64,000 bases of DNA from Kitasatospora phosalacinea (GTDB lineage: Bacteria; Actinomycetota; Actinomycetes; Streptomycetales; Streptomycetaceae), in contig NZ_BSSA01000009.1 of assembly GCF_030268885.1 (NCBI RefSeq), positions 1 to 64,000 of the forward strand. Direction: 5' to 3'. The notes beneath the pieces were generated by a model. The model was not told the origin of the DNA, did not search any database, and saw only the letters and a program-made list of their open reading frames with translations. This document shows positions 10,497 through 19,300 of the stretch, piece by piece. Made by a program: the position numbers and the translations under genes. Position 1 is the first letter of the stretch, and each line of letters starts with the position of its first letter.

Positions 10497-11654
10497 ATGG
10501 ACACCGCCCCGCCCGCCCTGGCGACCCGGCCCGCCCTCCAGCAGCCCGACTGGGCCGACCACCCGCTGCTGCCCGCCGTCCGCACCGCCCTGGCGGCCCT
10601 GCCGCCGCTCGTCCACCCCGCCGACACCGCCCGGCTGCGCAGCGGGCTCGCCGAGGCCGCCGCCGGACGCACCCTCGTCCTGCAGGCCGGCGACTGCGCC
10701 GAGGACCCCGCCGAGTGCACCGCCCAGGACGTCGCCCGCAAGACCGCCCTCCTCGACGACCTGGCCGAACTCCTCACCGCCACCAGCGGCCTGCCCGTCC
10801 TGCGGGTCGGCCGGCTGGCCGGCCAGTACGCCAAGCCCCGCTCCCGGCCCACCGAGCACGTCGACGGCCGCGAACTCCCGGTCTACCGCGGCCACCTGGT
10901 CAACGGCCCCGAACCCGATCCCGAGCGGCGCCGCCCCGACCCCGGACGCGTCCTGCCCTGCCACCTCGCCGCCGCCGAGACGCTCGCCCACCTCGGCCGC
11001 CCCGACCCGGCCCGCCGCCCGCCCGTCTGGGTCAGCCACGAGGCCCTGCTGCTCGACTACGAACAGCCGCAGCTCCGGACGGCCGCCGACGGCACCACCC
11101 TGCTCGCCTCCACCCACTGGCCGTGGATCGGCGAACGCACCCGCGACCCCGACGGCGCCCACGTCGCGCTGCTCGCCGCCGTCGCCAACCCCGTCGCCTG
11201 CAAGATCGGCCCCGGCACCACCCCCGACCAGCTGCGCGCACTCTGCGCCCGGCTCGACCCGCACCGCGAACCCGGCCGGCTCACCCTGATCGCCCGGATG
11301 GGCGCCGACCTGGTCGCCGACCGGCTGCCCGCCCTGGTGCGCGCCGCCCTGGACGCCGGCCACCCCGCGGCCTGGCTCACCGACCCGATGCACGGCAACA
11401 CCTTCACCGCCCCCGGCGGCCTGAAGACCCGGCTGGTCGCCACCGTCGCCCACGAGGTGCGGCGCTTCCAGGACGCCGTCCGCGCGGCCGGCGGCACCGC
11501 CGCGGGCCTGCACCTGGAGACCACGCCCGACGACGTCACCGAGTGCGCCGACGACGCCGCGGCCGCGCACGTCGGCGACAAGTACACCAGCCTCTGCGAC
11601 CCCCGGCTCAACCCCGCCCAGGCCCGCACCGTCGTCGCCGCCTGGCGCGCCTGA
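10497..11654 (+). CDS. Class II (plant-type) DAHP synthase, secondary-metabolism form
   Basis: 385 residues, shorter than housekeeping class II enzymes (about 450). Conserved blocks are all present: VLQAGDCAED with the metal-binding Cys, RVGRLAGQYAKPRS for substrate phosphate, VACKIGPGTTPDQL, WLTDPMHGNTF, HLETTPDDVTEC and KYTSLCDPRLNPAQ. It condenses PEP and erythrose 4-phosphate, the first shikimate step, and is the equivalent of PhzC, a duplicated enzyme that increases chorismate supply for the genes immediately downstream. The compact size suggests loss of the allosteric N-terminal extension, so reduced feedback inhibition is likely (inference). The ATG follows GGGAGA. Confidence 0.92.
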   Translation: MDTAPPALATRPALQQPDWADHPLLPAVRTALAALPPLVHPADTARLRSGLAEAAAGRTLVLQAGDCAEDPAECTAQDVARKTALLDDLAELLTATSGLPVLRVGRLAGQYAKPRSRPTEHVDGRELPVYRGHLVNGPEPDPERRRPDPGRVLPCHLAAAETLAHLGRPDPARRPPVWVSHEALLLDYEQPQLRTAADGTTLLASTHWPWIGERTRDPDGAHVALLAAVANPVACKIGPGTTPDQLRALCARLDPHREPGRLTLIARMGADLVADRLPALVRAALDAGHPAAWLTDPMHGNTFTAPGGLKTRLVATVAHEVRRFQDAVRAAGGTAAGLHLETTPDDVTECADDAAAAHVGDKYTSLCDPRLNPAQARTVVAAWRA

Positions 11655-11898
11655 GCGACCTGCGCCCGGCACCGGGCACGCGGGCACGCGGGCACGCGGG
11701 CGCGCGTGCGCCGCGCCCGCGCCTGCCGGGCCCGGCCGCCCGGTGCGCCGCGCCGGGCGCCCGACCGCCGAGCACGCGAGCGCCCGGCGCACGCCCTCCG
11801 TGCCCGCAGCCGCCCGCAGCCGCCCGCAGCCGCCGGGCGCGCACCACCCCACCAGCCCACGAGCGGGCCGGCCCCGGCCGGCCCGGAGGAGGTCCGCC
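11655..11898. repeat. Intergenic low-complexity repeats
   Basis: 244 bases between DAHP synthase and the dehydrogenase. It begins with short tandem copies of GGGCACGC (about 11675-11705) and ends with three tandem copies of a 10-base CCCGCAGCCG unit (about 11802-11831). No promoter is evident, so read-through from the upstream gene is likely. Only the final GGAGGAGG at 11885-11892 has a clear role, as ribosome binding site for the next gene. Confidence 0.5.
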
Positions 11899-12669
11899 AT
11901 GACCGACACCATCGCCCTGGTCACCGGCGCCGCCGGCGGCATCGGCGCGGCCGTCGTCCGCGCCCTGGCCGAGCAGGGCACCCCCGTCGCCGCGCTCGAC
12001 CGCGACGAGGCGGGGCTGCGCCAGGTGGTGGCCGCGCTCACCGCCGAGGGGCTCCCCGTCACCGCCCACCCGACCGACGTCAGCGACCGGAAGGCGGTCG
12101 ACGGGACCGTCGACCGGGTCGAGCGCGAACTCGGCCCGATCGACCGGCTGGTCAACGCCGCCGGGGTGCTGCGCCTCGGCGAGGTCCGCGACTACTCCGC
12201 CGAGGACTGGGCGGCCACCTTCGCCGTCAACGTCAACGGCGTCTTCCACGTCTCCCGCGCCGTCGTCGACCGGATGATCCCGCGCGGGCGCGGCGCCCTG
12301 GTCACCGTCGCCTCCAACGCCGCCCGCACCCCGCGCGCCGAGATGGCCGCCTACGCCGCGTCCAAGGCCGCCGCCTCGATGTTCACCAAGAGCCTCGGAC
12401 TGGAGGTCGCCAAGTACGGCATCCGCTGCAACCTGGTCGCGCCCGGCTCCACCGACACCCCGATGCTCACCTCGATGTGGCACGACGAGACCGGCCCCGA
12501 GGGCACCCTGCGCGGCCGCCCCGAGGCGTTCCGGATCGGCATCCCGCTGAACAAGCTCGCCACCCCCGGCGACATCGCCGCCGCCGTCCTCTTCCTGCTC
12601 TCCGACGCGGCCGGCCACATCACCCTGCACGACCTCACGGTCGACGGCGGCGCCGGCCTCGGCGCCTGA
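11899..12669 (+). CDS. 2,3-dihydro-2,3-dihydroxybenzoate / DHHA dehydrogenase (EntA-like SDR)
   Basis: 256 residues, a classical short-chain dehydrogenase: cofactor motif TGAAGGIG (about residues 9-16), DRLVNAAGV, catalytic Ser in [10 protein letters not shown], and YAASK carrying the catalytic Tyr and Lys. The C-terminal [10 protein letters not shown] and [12 protein letters not shown] are EntA/DhbA-like. With a PhzD-like isochorismatase and PhzE-like ADIC synthase encoded directly downstream, the substrate is predicted to be trans-2,3-dihydro-3-hydroxyanthranilate, giving 3-hydroxyanthranilate, as proposed for benzoxazole and calcimycin-type clusters. Oxidation of the catechol precursor is the alternative. 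The ATG has a near-perfect GGAGGAGG site. Confidence 0.85.
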   Translation: MTDTIALVTGAAGGIGAAVVRALAEQGTPVAALDRDEAGLRQVVAALTAEGLPVTAHPTDVSDRKAVDGTVDRVERELGPIDRLVNAAGVLRLGEVRDYSAEDWAATFAVNVNGVFHVSRAVVDRMIPRGRGALVTVASNAARTPRAEMAAYAASKAAASMFTKSLGLEVAKYGIRCNLVAPGSTDTPMLTSMWHDETGPEGTLRGRPEAFRIGIPLNKLATPGDIAAAVLFLLSDAAGHITLHDLTVDGGAGLGA

Positions 12670-12713
12670 CCCGCCCGTCCCTCCCCCTCCGCACCCACCT
12701 GGAGCGTCCACCC

Positions 12714-13343
12714 ATGGCAGGCATTCCGCCCATCGCGCCCTACCCGATGCCGACCGCGGGCGACCTGCCCGCCAACACCGTGTCGTGGACCGTCGACCCG
12801 GACCGCGCCGTCCTGCTCGTCCACGACATGCAGCGCTACTTCCTCCGCCCCTTCCCGGCGGACGCCTCGCCCGGCCGCGAACTGCTGGACAACACGGCCC
12901 TGTTGCGCCGCCGGGCCGTCGAGCTCGGCGTGCCCGTCGCCTACACCGCCCAGCCCGGCGACATGACGCCCGAACAGCGCGGACTGCTCCTCGACTTCTG
13001 GGGCCCCGGGATGCGCACCGACCCCGCCGACCGCGAAGTGGTCGAACCGCTCACCCCCGGTCCCGACGACTGGCGGCTCACCAAGTGGCGCTACAGCGCC
13101 TTCTTCCGCTCCGACCTGCTCGACCGGATGCGCGCCGACGGCCGCGACCAGCTGGTGCTGTGCGGCGTCTACGCCCACGTCGGCGTGCTGATGACCGCCG
13201 TCGAGGCCTTCACCCACGACATCCGGCCGTTCCTGGTCGCCGACGCCGTCGCCGACTTCGACGCCGCCTCGCACCGCCTCGCCCTCGACTACGCCGCCGC
13301 GCGCTGCGCGATGGTGACCACCACCAAGGAGACGCTCGCATGA
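12714..13343 (+). CDS. Isochorismatase family hydrolase (PhzD-like)
   Basis: 209 residues, the length of PhzD (no C-terminal carrier domain as in EntB). The catalytic Asp lies in [13 protein letters not shown], the Lys in [13 protein letters not shown], and the third conserved block is [19 protein letters not shown]. The enzyme hydrolyses the enolpyruvyl ether. Next to a PhzE-type synthase the expected substrate is 2-amino-2-deoxyisochorismate, giving DHHA plus pyruvate. The absence of PhzF, PhzB, PhzA and PhzG argues against phenazine formation. Its stop codon overlaps the start of the next gene (ATGA), so the two products are translationally coupled. Confidence 0.9.
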   Translation: MAGIPPIAPYPMPTAGDLPANTVSWTVDPDRAVLLVHDMQRYFLRPFPADASPGRELLDNTALLRRRAVELGVPVAYTAQPGDMTPEQRGLLLDFWGPGMRTDPADREVVEPLTPGPDDWRLTKWRYSAFFRSDLLDRMRADGRDQLVLCGVYAHVGVLMTAVEAFTHDIRPFLVADAVADFDAASHRLALDYAAARCAMVTTTKETLA

Positions 13344-15238
13344 CCGACCGGACGGCCGAGGCGCTGCTCGACCGGGTCCTGGCCGACCAGCCGCCCGCCT
13401 ACGCCCTCCTGCACCGGCCCGAGACCACCGGCCCCGGCACCCTGGACGTCCTGCTCGGCGAGGTCACCACCCCCGCCACCCTGGCCGACGTCCCGCTCGG
13501 CACCGGCAGCGACCCGTCCGACGCCGAGGTCCTCGTCCTGGTCCCGTACCGGCAGCTCGCCGAACGCGGCTACCAGGCCCCCGACGACGGCGCCCCGCTG
13601 CTCGCGCTGACCGTCACCGCGCACGCCACCGTCCCGCTCGCCCGGGCCCTCGCCCGCATCCCCGACCGGCCCACCACCCTCACCGGCGCCCGCTTCGACC
13701 TCGACGACGAGGCGTACGCCGACCTGGTGCGCCGGATCGTCACCGACGAGATCGGCACCGGCGAGGGCGCCAACTTCGTGCTGCGCCGCACCTTCCTCGC
13801 CGAGATCACCGACTACACCCCGCACGCCGCGCTGGCCTTCTTCCGCCGCCTCACCGAGCACGAGGCCGGCGCCTACTGGACCTTCCTGGTCCGCACCGGC
13901 GAGCGCACCTTCGTCGGCGCCAGCCCCGAACGGCACCTCAGCCTCCACGGCGGCACCGCGGTCATGAACCCGATCAGCGGCACCTACCGCTACCCCGCGG
14001 GCGGCCCCACCCTCGACGGCGTCATGGACTTCCTCGCCGACCGCAAGGAGGCCGACGAGCTGTACATGGTCGTCGACGAGGAACTCAAGATGATGGCCCG
14101 GATCTGCCCGGACGGCGGCCGGGTGGTCGGCCCCTACCTCAAGGAGATGGCCCGGCTCGCCCACACCGAGTACCTGATCGAGGGCCGCACCGACCGCGAC
14201 CCGCGCGACGTCCTGCGCGAGACGCTGTTCGCCCCCACCGTCACCGGCAGCCCGCTGGAGAGCGCCGCCCGGGTCATCCACCGCTACGAACCCGCCGGCC
14301 GCCGCTACTACAGCGGCGTCGCCGCGCTGATCGGCCGCGACGGGCACGGCCGACCCGTCATGGACTCCGCGATCCTGATCCGCACCGCCGAGATCGACCC
14401 CGCGGGCACCGTCCGGATCGGCGTCGGCGCCACCCTCGTCCGGCACTCCGACCCCGCCTCCGAGGTCGCCGAGACCCGCGCCAAGGCGGCCGGCCTGCTC
14501 GCCGCCCTGGAGACCGGCCGCCCCCGCAGCTTCGCCGCCCACCCGCAGGTGCGCGCCGCCCTCGAACAGCGCAACCGCACCCTCTCCGGGTTCTGGCTCG
14601 GCCACCACGCCGCCCGCGCCCGCCAGCACGCCGAACTCGCCGGCCGCCGGGTGCTGGTCGTCGACGCCGAGGACACCTTCACCGCCATGGTCGGCCGGCA
14701 ACTCGGCGCGCTCGGACTGGAGGTGACGATCCGCCGGTACGACGAACCGTACGCCTTCGACGGCCACGACCTGGTCGTGATGGGGCCCGGCCCCGGCGAC
14801 CCGCGGCGCACCGGCGACCCCAAGATCGCCCACCTGCGCGCCGCCGTCGCCGAACTCCTCGCCCGCCGCCGCCCGTTCCTCGCGGTCTGCCTCAGCCACC
14901 AGGTGCTCGCCACCCTGCTCGGCCTGGAACTGCGCCGCCGACCGGTGCCCCACCAGGGCGTCCAGTGCGAGATCGACCTCTTCGGCCGCCCGGAACGGGT
15001 CGGCTTCTACAACACCTTCGCCGCCCACAGCCCGTACGACACCGCGCAGGTGGACGGGGTCGGCACGGTCGAGATCAGCCGCGACCCGGCCACCGGCGAC
15101 GTGCACGCCCTGCGCGGCCCGCACTTCGCCTCCACGCAGTTCCACGCCGAGTCGGTGCTCACCCAGGACGGCCCGCGGATCACCGGCGGCCTGATCGCCG
15201 GAGTGCTGCGCGCGGCGCACCGGTCAGCGGTGGCCTGA
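13340..15238 (+). CDS. 2-amino-2-deoxyisochorismate synthase (PhzE-like)
   Basis: 632 residues: an anthranilate synthase-like component I (about 1-410) fused to a class I glutamine amidotransferase (about 430-620). Component I has [11 protein letters not shown] in place of the PIAGT/PIKGT block, as in PhzE, with [15 protein letters not shown] and [15 protein letters not shown]. The amidotransferase has nucleophile Cys in [10 protein letters not shown] and the His-Glu pair in TQFHAESVL, and the glycine-rich [10 protein letters not shown]. It should convert chorismate to ADIC without pyruvate loss; the domain order synthase-then-amidotransferase is opposite to that of the PabAB protein encoded upstream, so the two are independent fusions. 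The ATG overlaps the previous stop by four bases. Confidence 0.9.
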   Translation: MTDRTAEALLDRVLADQPPAYALLHRPETTGPGTLDVLLGEVTTPATLADVPLGTGSDPSDAEVLVLVPYRQLAERGYQAPDDGAPLLALTVTAHATVPLARALARIPDRPTTLTGARFDLDDEAYADLVRRIVTDEIGTGEGANFVLRRTFLAEITDYTPHAALAFFRRLTEHEAGAYWTFLVRTGERTFVGASPERHLSLHGGTAVMNPISGTYRYPAGGPTLDGVMDFLADRKEADELYMVVDEELKMMARICPDGGRVVGPYLKEMARLAHTEYLIEGRTDRDPRDVLRETLFAPTVTGSPLESAARVIHRYEPAGRRYYSGVAALIGRDGHGRPVMDSAILIRTAEIDPAGTVRIGVGATLVRHSDPASEVAETRAKAAGLLAALETGRPRSFAAHPQVRAALEQRNRTLSGFWLGHHAARARQHAELAGRRVLVVDAEDTFTAMVGRQLGALGLEVTIRRYDEPYAFDGHDLVVMGPGPGDPRRTGDPKIAHLRAAVAELLARRRPFLAVCLSHQVLATLLGLELRRRPVPHQGVQCEIDLFGRPERVGFYNTFAAHSPYDTAQVDGVGTVEISRDPATGDVHALRGPHFASTQFHAESVLTQDGPRITGGLIAGVLRAAHRSAVA

Positions 15239-15365
15239 TCGCGACTGCGCCGCGCACGGCCGCGGTTCCGACCCGGCGGGGCAAGGAAGGGGAGGGGAGG
15301 GCGGGGCGGACGGACGCCGACTCCGCCCGGCGCAGTTTCCGGTGGGACGGCAGGAGGACGGGTCG

Positions 15366-16211
15366 GTGGCGGAGCGGGACGACGAGTGGGGGGCCGCGCT
15401 GGTGGACCCCGGGGGCTACCTGCGGCGGATCGGGGTGCTCGGGGCGCTGCCGCCCACGCCGGAGACCCTGCGGCGGCTGCACCGGGCGCACCAGCTGGCG
15501 CTGCCGTTCGGCAACCTCGACCCGGTGCTCGGGCGGCCCGTGCCGCTCGAACCGGAGCTGGTGCAGGCCAAGCTGGTGGAGCGCGGACGGGAGGGCTACT
15601 GCTTCGAGCACAACCTGCTGTTCGCCGCCGTCCTGGAGCGCCTCGGCTTCCGGGTCACCCGGCTCGCCGCCCGGGCCCTGCTCAACACCGACCGGCCGCT
15701 GCCCCGCACCCACCTGGTGCTGGTGGTCGCGGCCGGTGCGGCGCACTTCCTCGCCGACGTCGGGTTCGGCGTCAAGGGCCCGCTGGAGCCGCTGCCGCTC
15801 GCCGACGGCGCCCTGCTGCGGGACGGCGCCCGCAGCCACCTGCTGCGCCGCACCGGCAGCGCCCCCGACCGGTGGGACCTCGAACTGCGGGACGCCGCGG
15901 GCCGGTTGCCGCTGTACCGGTTCGAGGGCGGCCCCGCGCTGCACCAGCCGGACTGCGTGGTGATGAACCACTACACCGCCACCCACCCGCGCTCCCCGTT
16001 CACCGGCCGGATCCACCTCACCCGGTTCGCCCCCGGACGCCGCCTCACCCTCGACGGGCGGACCCTCGCCGTCGAGCGGGCCGACGGCCGGATCGAGACC
16101 GCCCGGCTGAGCGACCGGCAGTGCGCCGACGCCCTCGCCGGGGACTTCGGCATCCGGCTCGGCCCGGACGAACTGGCCGCGGTGCTGCGCCTGCTGCCCG
16201 CCGCCGGCTGA
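15366..16211 (+). CDS. Arylamine N-acetyltransferase-like amide synthase
   Basis: 281 residues, full length for the NAT family. The catalytic triad is complete: Cys79 in REGYCFEHN, His116 in PRTHLVLV and Asp131 in FLADVGFG. The GTG at 15366 is preferred because AGGAGG lies 8 bases upstream. NATs transfer acyl groups from CoA to arylamines; RifF-type members act as amide synthases on carrier-bound chains. As the last gene of the 3-hydroxyanthranilate operon, it probably acylates the aryl amine or couples it to an activated acyl group (inference). The RGGYC motif of xenobiotic NATs is REGYC here, a minor deviation. Confidence 0.88.
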   Translation: MAERDDEWGAALVDPGGYLRRIGVLGALPPTPETLRRLHRAHQLALPFGNLDPVLGRPVPLEPELVQAKLVERGREGYCFEHNLLFAAVLERLGFRVTRLAARALLNTDRPLPRTHLVLVVAAGAAHFLADVGFGVKGPLEPLPLADGALLRDGARSHLLRRTGSAPDRWDLELRDAAGRLPLYRFEGGPALHQPDCVVMNHYTATHPRSPFTGRIHLTRFAPGRRLTLDGRTLAVERADGRIETARLSDRQCADALAGDFGIRLGPDELAAVLRLLPAAG

Positions 16212-16225
16212 ACCGCGGGCACGGC

Positions 16226-16254
16226 GAGGGCCCCCGGCGCCGCCGGGGGCCCTC
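16226..16254. terminator. Bidirectional terminator hairpin
   Basis: A perfect 14-base inverted repeat, GAGGGCCCCCGGCG and its complement separated by one base, lies between the convergent NAT gene (stop at 16211) and the ligase gene (stop at 16266). It separates the plus and minus arms of the cluster. There is no T-run, as is usual for this type of genome. Confidence 0.8.
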
Positions 16255-16265
16255 GTGCGTCGGGG

Positions 16266-17834
16266 TCAGGACTCCTCGGCGGCCGCCAGCTCCCGGGCCA
16301 GCTCCAGGCGCTTGACCTTGGTGGTGGCGGTGTGCGGCAGCTCGTCCAGGCGGCGCTGCACCGGCGGGGCCAGGTCGGGCAGGCCGCGCACCGCCCGCTG
16401 CCAGCGGGCCGGGTCCAGCGGGCGGTCCTCGCGGGTGCAGACCACCGGGACGGGGGCGGAGCCGGAGCCGGGCACGATGATCACCTCCAGCAGTTCGGGC
16501 AGCCGGGTGAACAGGGCGTCCTCCAGGGCGAGGGTGCTGCTGATGCCCGGGATCTCGTCCACCTCGCGGTCCAGCAGGTGCACGCAGCCCCACTTGGTGC
16601 GGTAGCCGAGGTCGCCCATCCGCCACCAGCCGTCCGCGGAGAACTGCCCCTCGAAGCGCTCCTGCTCGCCCAGGTAGGTGATGATCTGGCCGCCGCTGCG
16701 GGCCTCGATGTGGCCCGGCGAGTCCGCGGTCACCGGGCGGCCGTCCCGGCTGACCACCCGGACCTCGCTCATCCCGGGGAAGGTCCGTCCCACGCAGCGC
16801 CCGTCGGAGCCGCCGCGCCGCCGCCTGGTCCAGGTGCGGGCGCAGATCGCGCCGGTCTCGCTCTGGCCGTAGGTCTGGGCGAAGAACGGCAGGCGGCGCC
16901 GGGAGGCGCGCAGCAGGGTGTCGACGGTGCGGGGGTGGATGGCGTCGAAGGTGTTGCTGAAGCAGCGGACCCGGGCCAGCGGGCGGGCCGGGTGGTCGGC
17001 CAGCACCTCCCAGGCGAGCAGGGTGTTCGGGTGGGTCTCGATGACGCCGGGGGGTATCCGGGCGAACAGTTCGGCGGCGTGCTCCGGGGCGTCGTCCCGC
17101 ATGACGATCATCGGGTGGCCGCGCAGCGCGAACAGCGCGGCGCCGCTGATCATCCGGGAGTGCACGAAGGAGACGTGCACGGCGATCGGCTCGTGCCGGC
17201 CGACCGGCGCCAGCAGCACGGACTGCGGGCGGCAGCGGGCCTGGACGGTGATGCCGGTCTGCACGGCCAGCTTGGGCAGGCCGGTGGTGCCCGAGGTGTG
17301 GGTGATCAGGGCCGGGCCGTCCTGCGGGGCGGTCACCGGCTTCACCCGCTCGACCCCGGCCAGCGCGGCCAGCGGGGTCGCGCCCGGGTGCTCGCCGACG
17401 GCGGTCAGCACCCGCGCGGACAGCTCGAACACCTCGGCGGGCAGCGAGTCGGCGAGCTTGGCCGCGTCGGTGAGCAGCGTCGGCCGCTCCAGCCGGGCCA
17501 GCAGCTCGGCCACGGTGGCGCCGTCCAGCTTGGGGGAGAGCAGCACCGGGACGGCGCCGACCCGGGCCGTGCTGTAGGCCAGCAGCGAGATGTCGAAGCC
17601 GTCCGACTTGTGGATCACCACCCGGTCGCCGGGCCGGACCCGGGCCGCCCACAGCCGGGAGGCGAAGTCGTCGACCAGGTCGGCCACCTCGGTCAGGGTC
17701 AGCCGGCGGCCCAACTGCGGGGCGATGTCCAGGTCGTGGTCCAGGTAGACCGGGTTGGCCGGGTGGCGGGCGGCGGCGCGGTCGAAGACCGTGCCCAGCC
17801 GGATGCCCCGGTTGCCGACGCGTTGCAGGAACAT
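16266..17834 (-). CDS. CreM-like AMP-forming ligase (paralog 1)
   Basis: 522 residues of the ANL adenylating superfamily. The phosphate-binding loop is THTSGTTGLPKLAV, the A5 block is TYGQSETGAI, A8-like is WWRMGDLGYRTKWG, and the A10 Lys is in TATTKVKRLEL. It begins MFLQRVGNRGIRLG, as does the paralog at 21312-22901, and the two are clearly alike along their whole length. Position beside a CreD-like lyase and CreE-like flavoprotein suggests the CreM role: ATP-dependent activation of nitrite and diazotisation of an arylamine, here plausibly 3-hydroxyanthranilate. Aryl-CoA or aryl-AMP formation is the alternative. The ATG at 17834 follows GGAGAG. It is the last gene of the minus arm. Confidence 0.72.
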   Translation of the reverse strand: MFLQRVGNRGIRLGTVFDRAAARHPANPVYLDHDLDIAPQLGRRLTLTEVADLVDDFASRLWAARVRPGDRVVIHKSDGFDISLLAYSTARVGAVPVLLSPKLDGATVAELLARLERPTLLTDAAKLADSLPAEVFELSARVLTAVGEHPGATPLAALAGVERVKPVTAPQDGPALITHTSGTTGLPKLAVQTGITVQARCRPQSVLLAPVGRHEPIAVHVSFVHSRMISGAALFALRGHPMIVMRDDAPEHAAELFARIPPGVIETHPNTLLAWEVLADHPARPLARVRCFSNTFDAIHPRTVDTLLRASRRRLPFFAQTYGQSETGAICARTWTRRRRGGSDGRCVGRTFPGMSEVRVVSRDGRPVTADSPGHIEARSGGQIITYLGEQERFEGQFSADGWWRMGDLGYRTKWGCVHLLDREVDEIPGISSTLALEDALFTRLPELLEVIIVPGSGSAPVPVVCTREDRPLDPARWQRAVRGLPDLAPPVQRRLDELPHTATTKVKRLELARELAAAEES

Positions 17835-17881
17835 GCTTCCGTCTCTCCTTCGGTTGGTCGTCGGGTCGCGCGGTACGGGGC

Positions 17882-19300
17882 TCACAGCCCGCGCAGGGCC
17901 CGGTCGACGAGCGGGCCGGCCAGCCCGGTGTACGCGGTCGGGTCGCACAGCAGCGCCAGCTCCCGCGGCTCGAACACGTCCTTCAGCTCGGGCAGTTCGG
18001 CCAGCACCTCGGCCAGCGGGCGGCCGTCCCGCTCGGCCTGCCCGGAGGCGTCGGTGAGCAACTGCTTGGCCGCGGCCTTGCCGAGCCGGGGCGCCAGGAC
18101 GGCGGAGATCCGCTCGGAGACCACCTGACTGCCGGTCAGGTCGAGGTTGGCGCGCATCCGCCCGGGCCGGACCTCCAGGCCCTCGGCGAGCTCCACCGCG
18201 GTGTGCGCGGCCCCGCCGGTCAGCCGCAGCGCCTCGCGCAGCAGCTGCCACTCGGCGTGCCAGGCGCCCGCGGAGCGCTCGTCCTCGGCCAGCAGGCACT
18301 GGGTCAGCCCGGCCGCGATCACCGGCACCTGGAGGGCGGCGCTGCGGATCAGGGTGGCCAGCACCGGGTTGCGCTTGTGCGGCATCGCGGAGGAGGAGCC
18401 GCGCCCGGCGGCGGTCGGCTCGGCGACCTCGCCGACCTCCGTCCGGGTCAGCGACTGGACGTCCAGCGCGATCTTGCCGAGCGCCCCGGCGGTGAAGGCC
18501 AGCGCGGCCGCCAGGTCGGCGACCGGGGTGCGCAGCGCGTGCCAGGGCAGCACCGGGCGGGCCAGGCCGGTCTCGGCGGCGAACGCGTCCAGCAGCCGGT
18601 CCAGGTACGCGCCGGGGTCGGTGTCCGGCCCGTCGGGGCCGTCGATCCGGGCGTACTCCAGGTACCCGGCGAGCGTTCCGGCGGCGCCGCCCAGCGAGAC
18701 CGGCAGGCCGTGCTCGGCGACCTGCGCCAGGCGTCGTTCGGCGTCCAGGACGAGCTGGCGCCAGCCCGCCGCCTTGAGGCCGAAGGTGGTGGGCACCGCC
18801 TGCAGGGCGAGGGTGCGCCCGGCCAGCGGGGTGTCCCGGTGGCGTTCGGCGAGGACGGCCAGCGCCCGGGCGGTGCGGGCCAGGTCGGCCCGCACCAGGC
18901 GCAGCGCGCGGGCGGCGACCAGCATCGTTCCGGTGTCCAGCACGTCCTGGCTGGTGGAGCCGCGGTGGACGTACTCGGCGGCGGCCGGGTCCTCGGCGGC
19001 CACCACCCGGGTCAGCGCCCGGACCAGGCCGACCACCGGATTGGCGGTCTCCCGGGACTCCAGGGCCAGCGCCCGGACGTCCAGCAGCTCGGCCCGGGCC
19101 AGCCGGGTGACGGTCGCCGCGGCCGCCGCGGGCACCGTGCCCAGGGCGGCCTGGGCACGGGCCAGGGCGGCCTCGGCGTCCAGCACGGCCTGCAGCCAGG
19201 CCGGGTCGGAGACGGCCGCCTCCACCGGGGTGCCCGCCCGCACCGGCGACAGCAGGCCGGTGTCGGGCGCGGCTCCGGGCACCGCGTGCGCGCCGCTCAC
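17882..19300 (-). CDS. Nitrosuccinate lyase-like protein (CreD type, fumarase/aspartase superfamily)
   Basis: 472 residues. Superfamily signatures are visible: STSQDVLDTGTM near residue 120, and the mobile catalytic loop GSSSAMPHKRNPV with its Ser. The closest general match is the 3-carboxy-cis,cis-muconate cycloisomerase branch, in which CreD-type nitrosuccinate lyases fall. Immediately upstream and translationally coupled (GTGA overlap) is the flavoprotein expected to make nitrosuccinate. Predicted reaction: nitrosuccinate -> nitrite + fumarate. PcaB or adenylosuccinate lyase activity is unlikely because no protocatechuate or purine genes surround it. The GTG start at 19300 is set by the overlap. 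Confidence 0.78.
   Translation of the reverse strand: MSGAHAVPGAAPDTGLLSPVRAGTPVEAAVSDPAWLQAVLDAEAALARAQAALGTVPAAAAATVTRLARAELLDVRALALESRETANPVVGLVRALTRVVAAEDPAAAEYVHRGSTSQDVLDTGTMLVAARALRLVRADLARTARALAVLAERHRDTPLAGRTLALQAVPTTFGLKAAGWRQLVLDAERRLAQVAEHGLPVSLGGAAGTLAGYLEYARIDGPDGPDTDPGAYLDRLLDAFAAETGLARPVLPWHALRTPVADLAAALAFTAGALGKIALDVQSLTRTEVGEVAEPTAAGRGSSSAMPHKRNPVLATLIRSAALQVPVIAAGLTQCLLAEDERSAGAWHAEWQLLREALRLTGGAAHTAVELAEGLEVRPGRMRANLDLTGSQVVSERISAVLAPRLGKAAAKQLLTDASGQAERDGRPLAEVLAELPELKDVFEPRELALLCDPTAYTGLAGPLVDRALRGL

Noticed and set aside
11899..13343. Catechol siderophore (2,3-dihydroxybenzoate) pathway
   Set aside because: The chorismate enzyme has an intact glutamine amidotransferase domain with Cys and His-Glu, so amination is expected; there is no isochorismate synthase, DHB ligase or siderophore NRPS nearby.
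12714..15238. Phenazine biosynthesis from the PhzD/PhzE-like pair
   Set aside because: No PhzF, PhzA/B or PhzG homolog is in the window, and an EntA-like dehydrogenase directly upstream diverts DHHA to 3-hydroxyanthranilate.
17882..19300. 3-carboxy-cis,cis-muconate cycloisomerase or adenylosuccinate lyase
   Set aside because: The fold matches, but no beta-ketoadipate or purine genes are linked; overlap with a CreE-like flavoprotein gene favours nitrosuccinate lyase.
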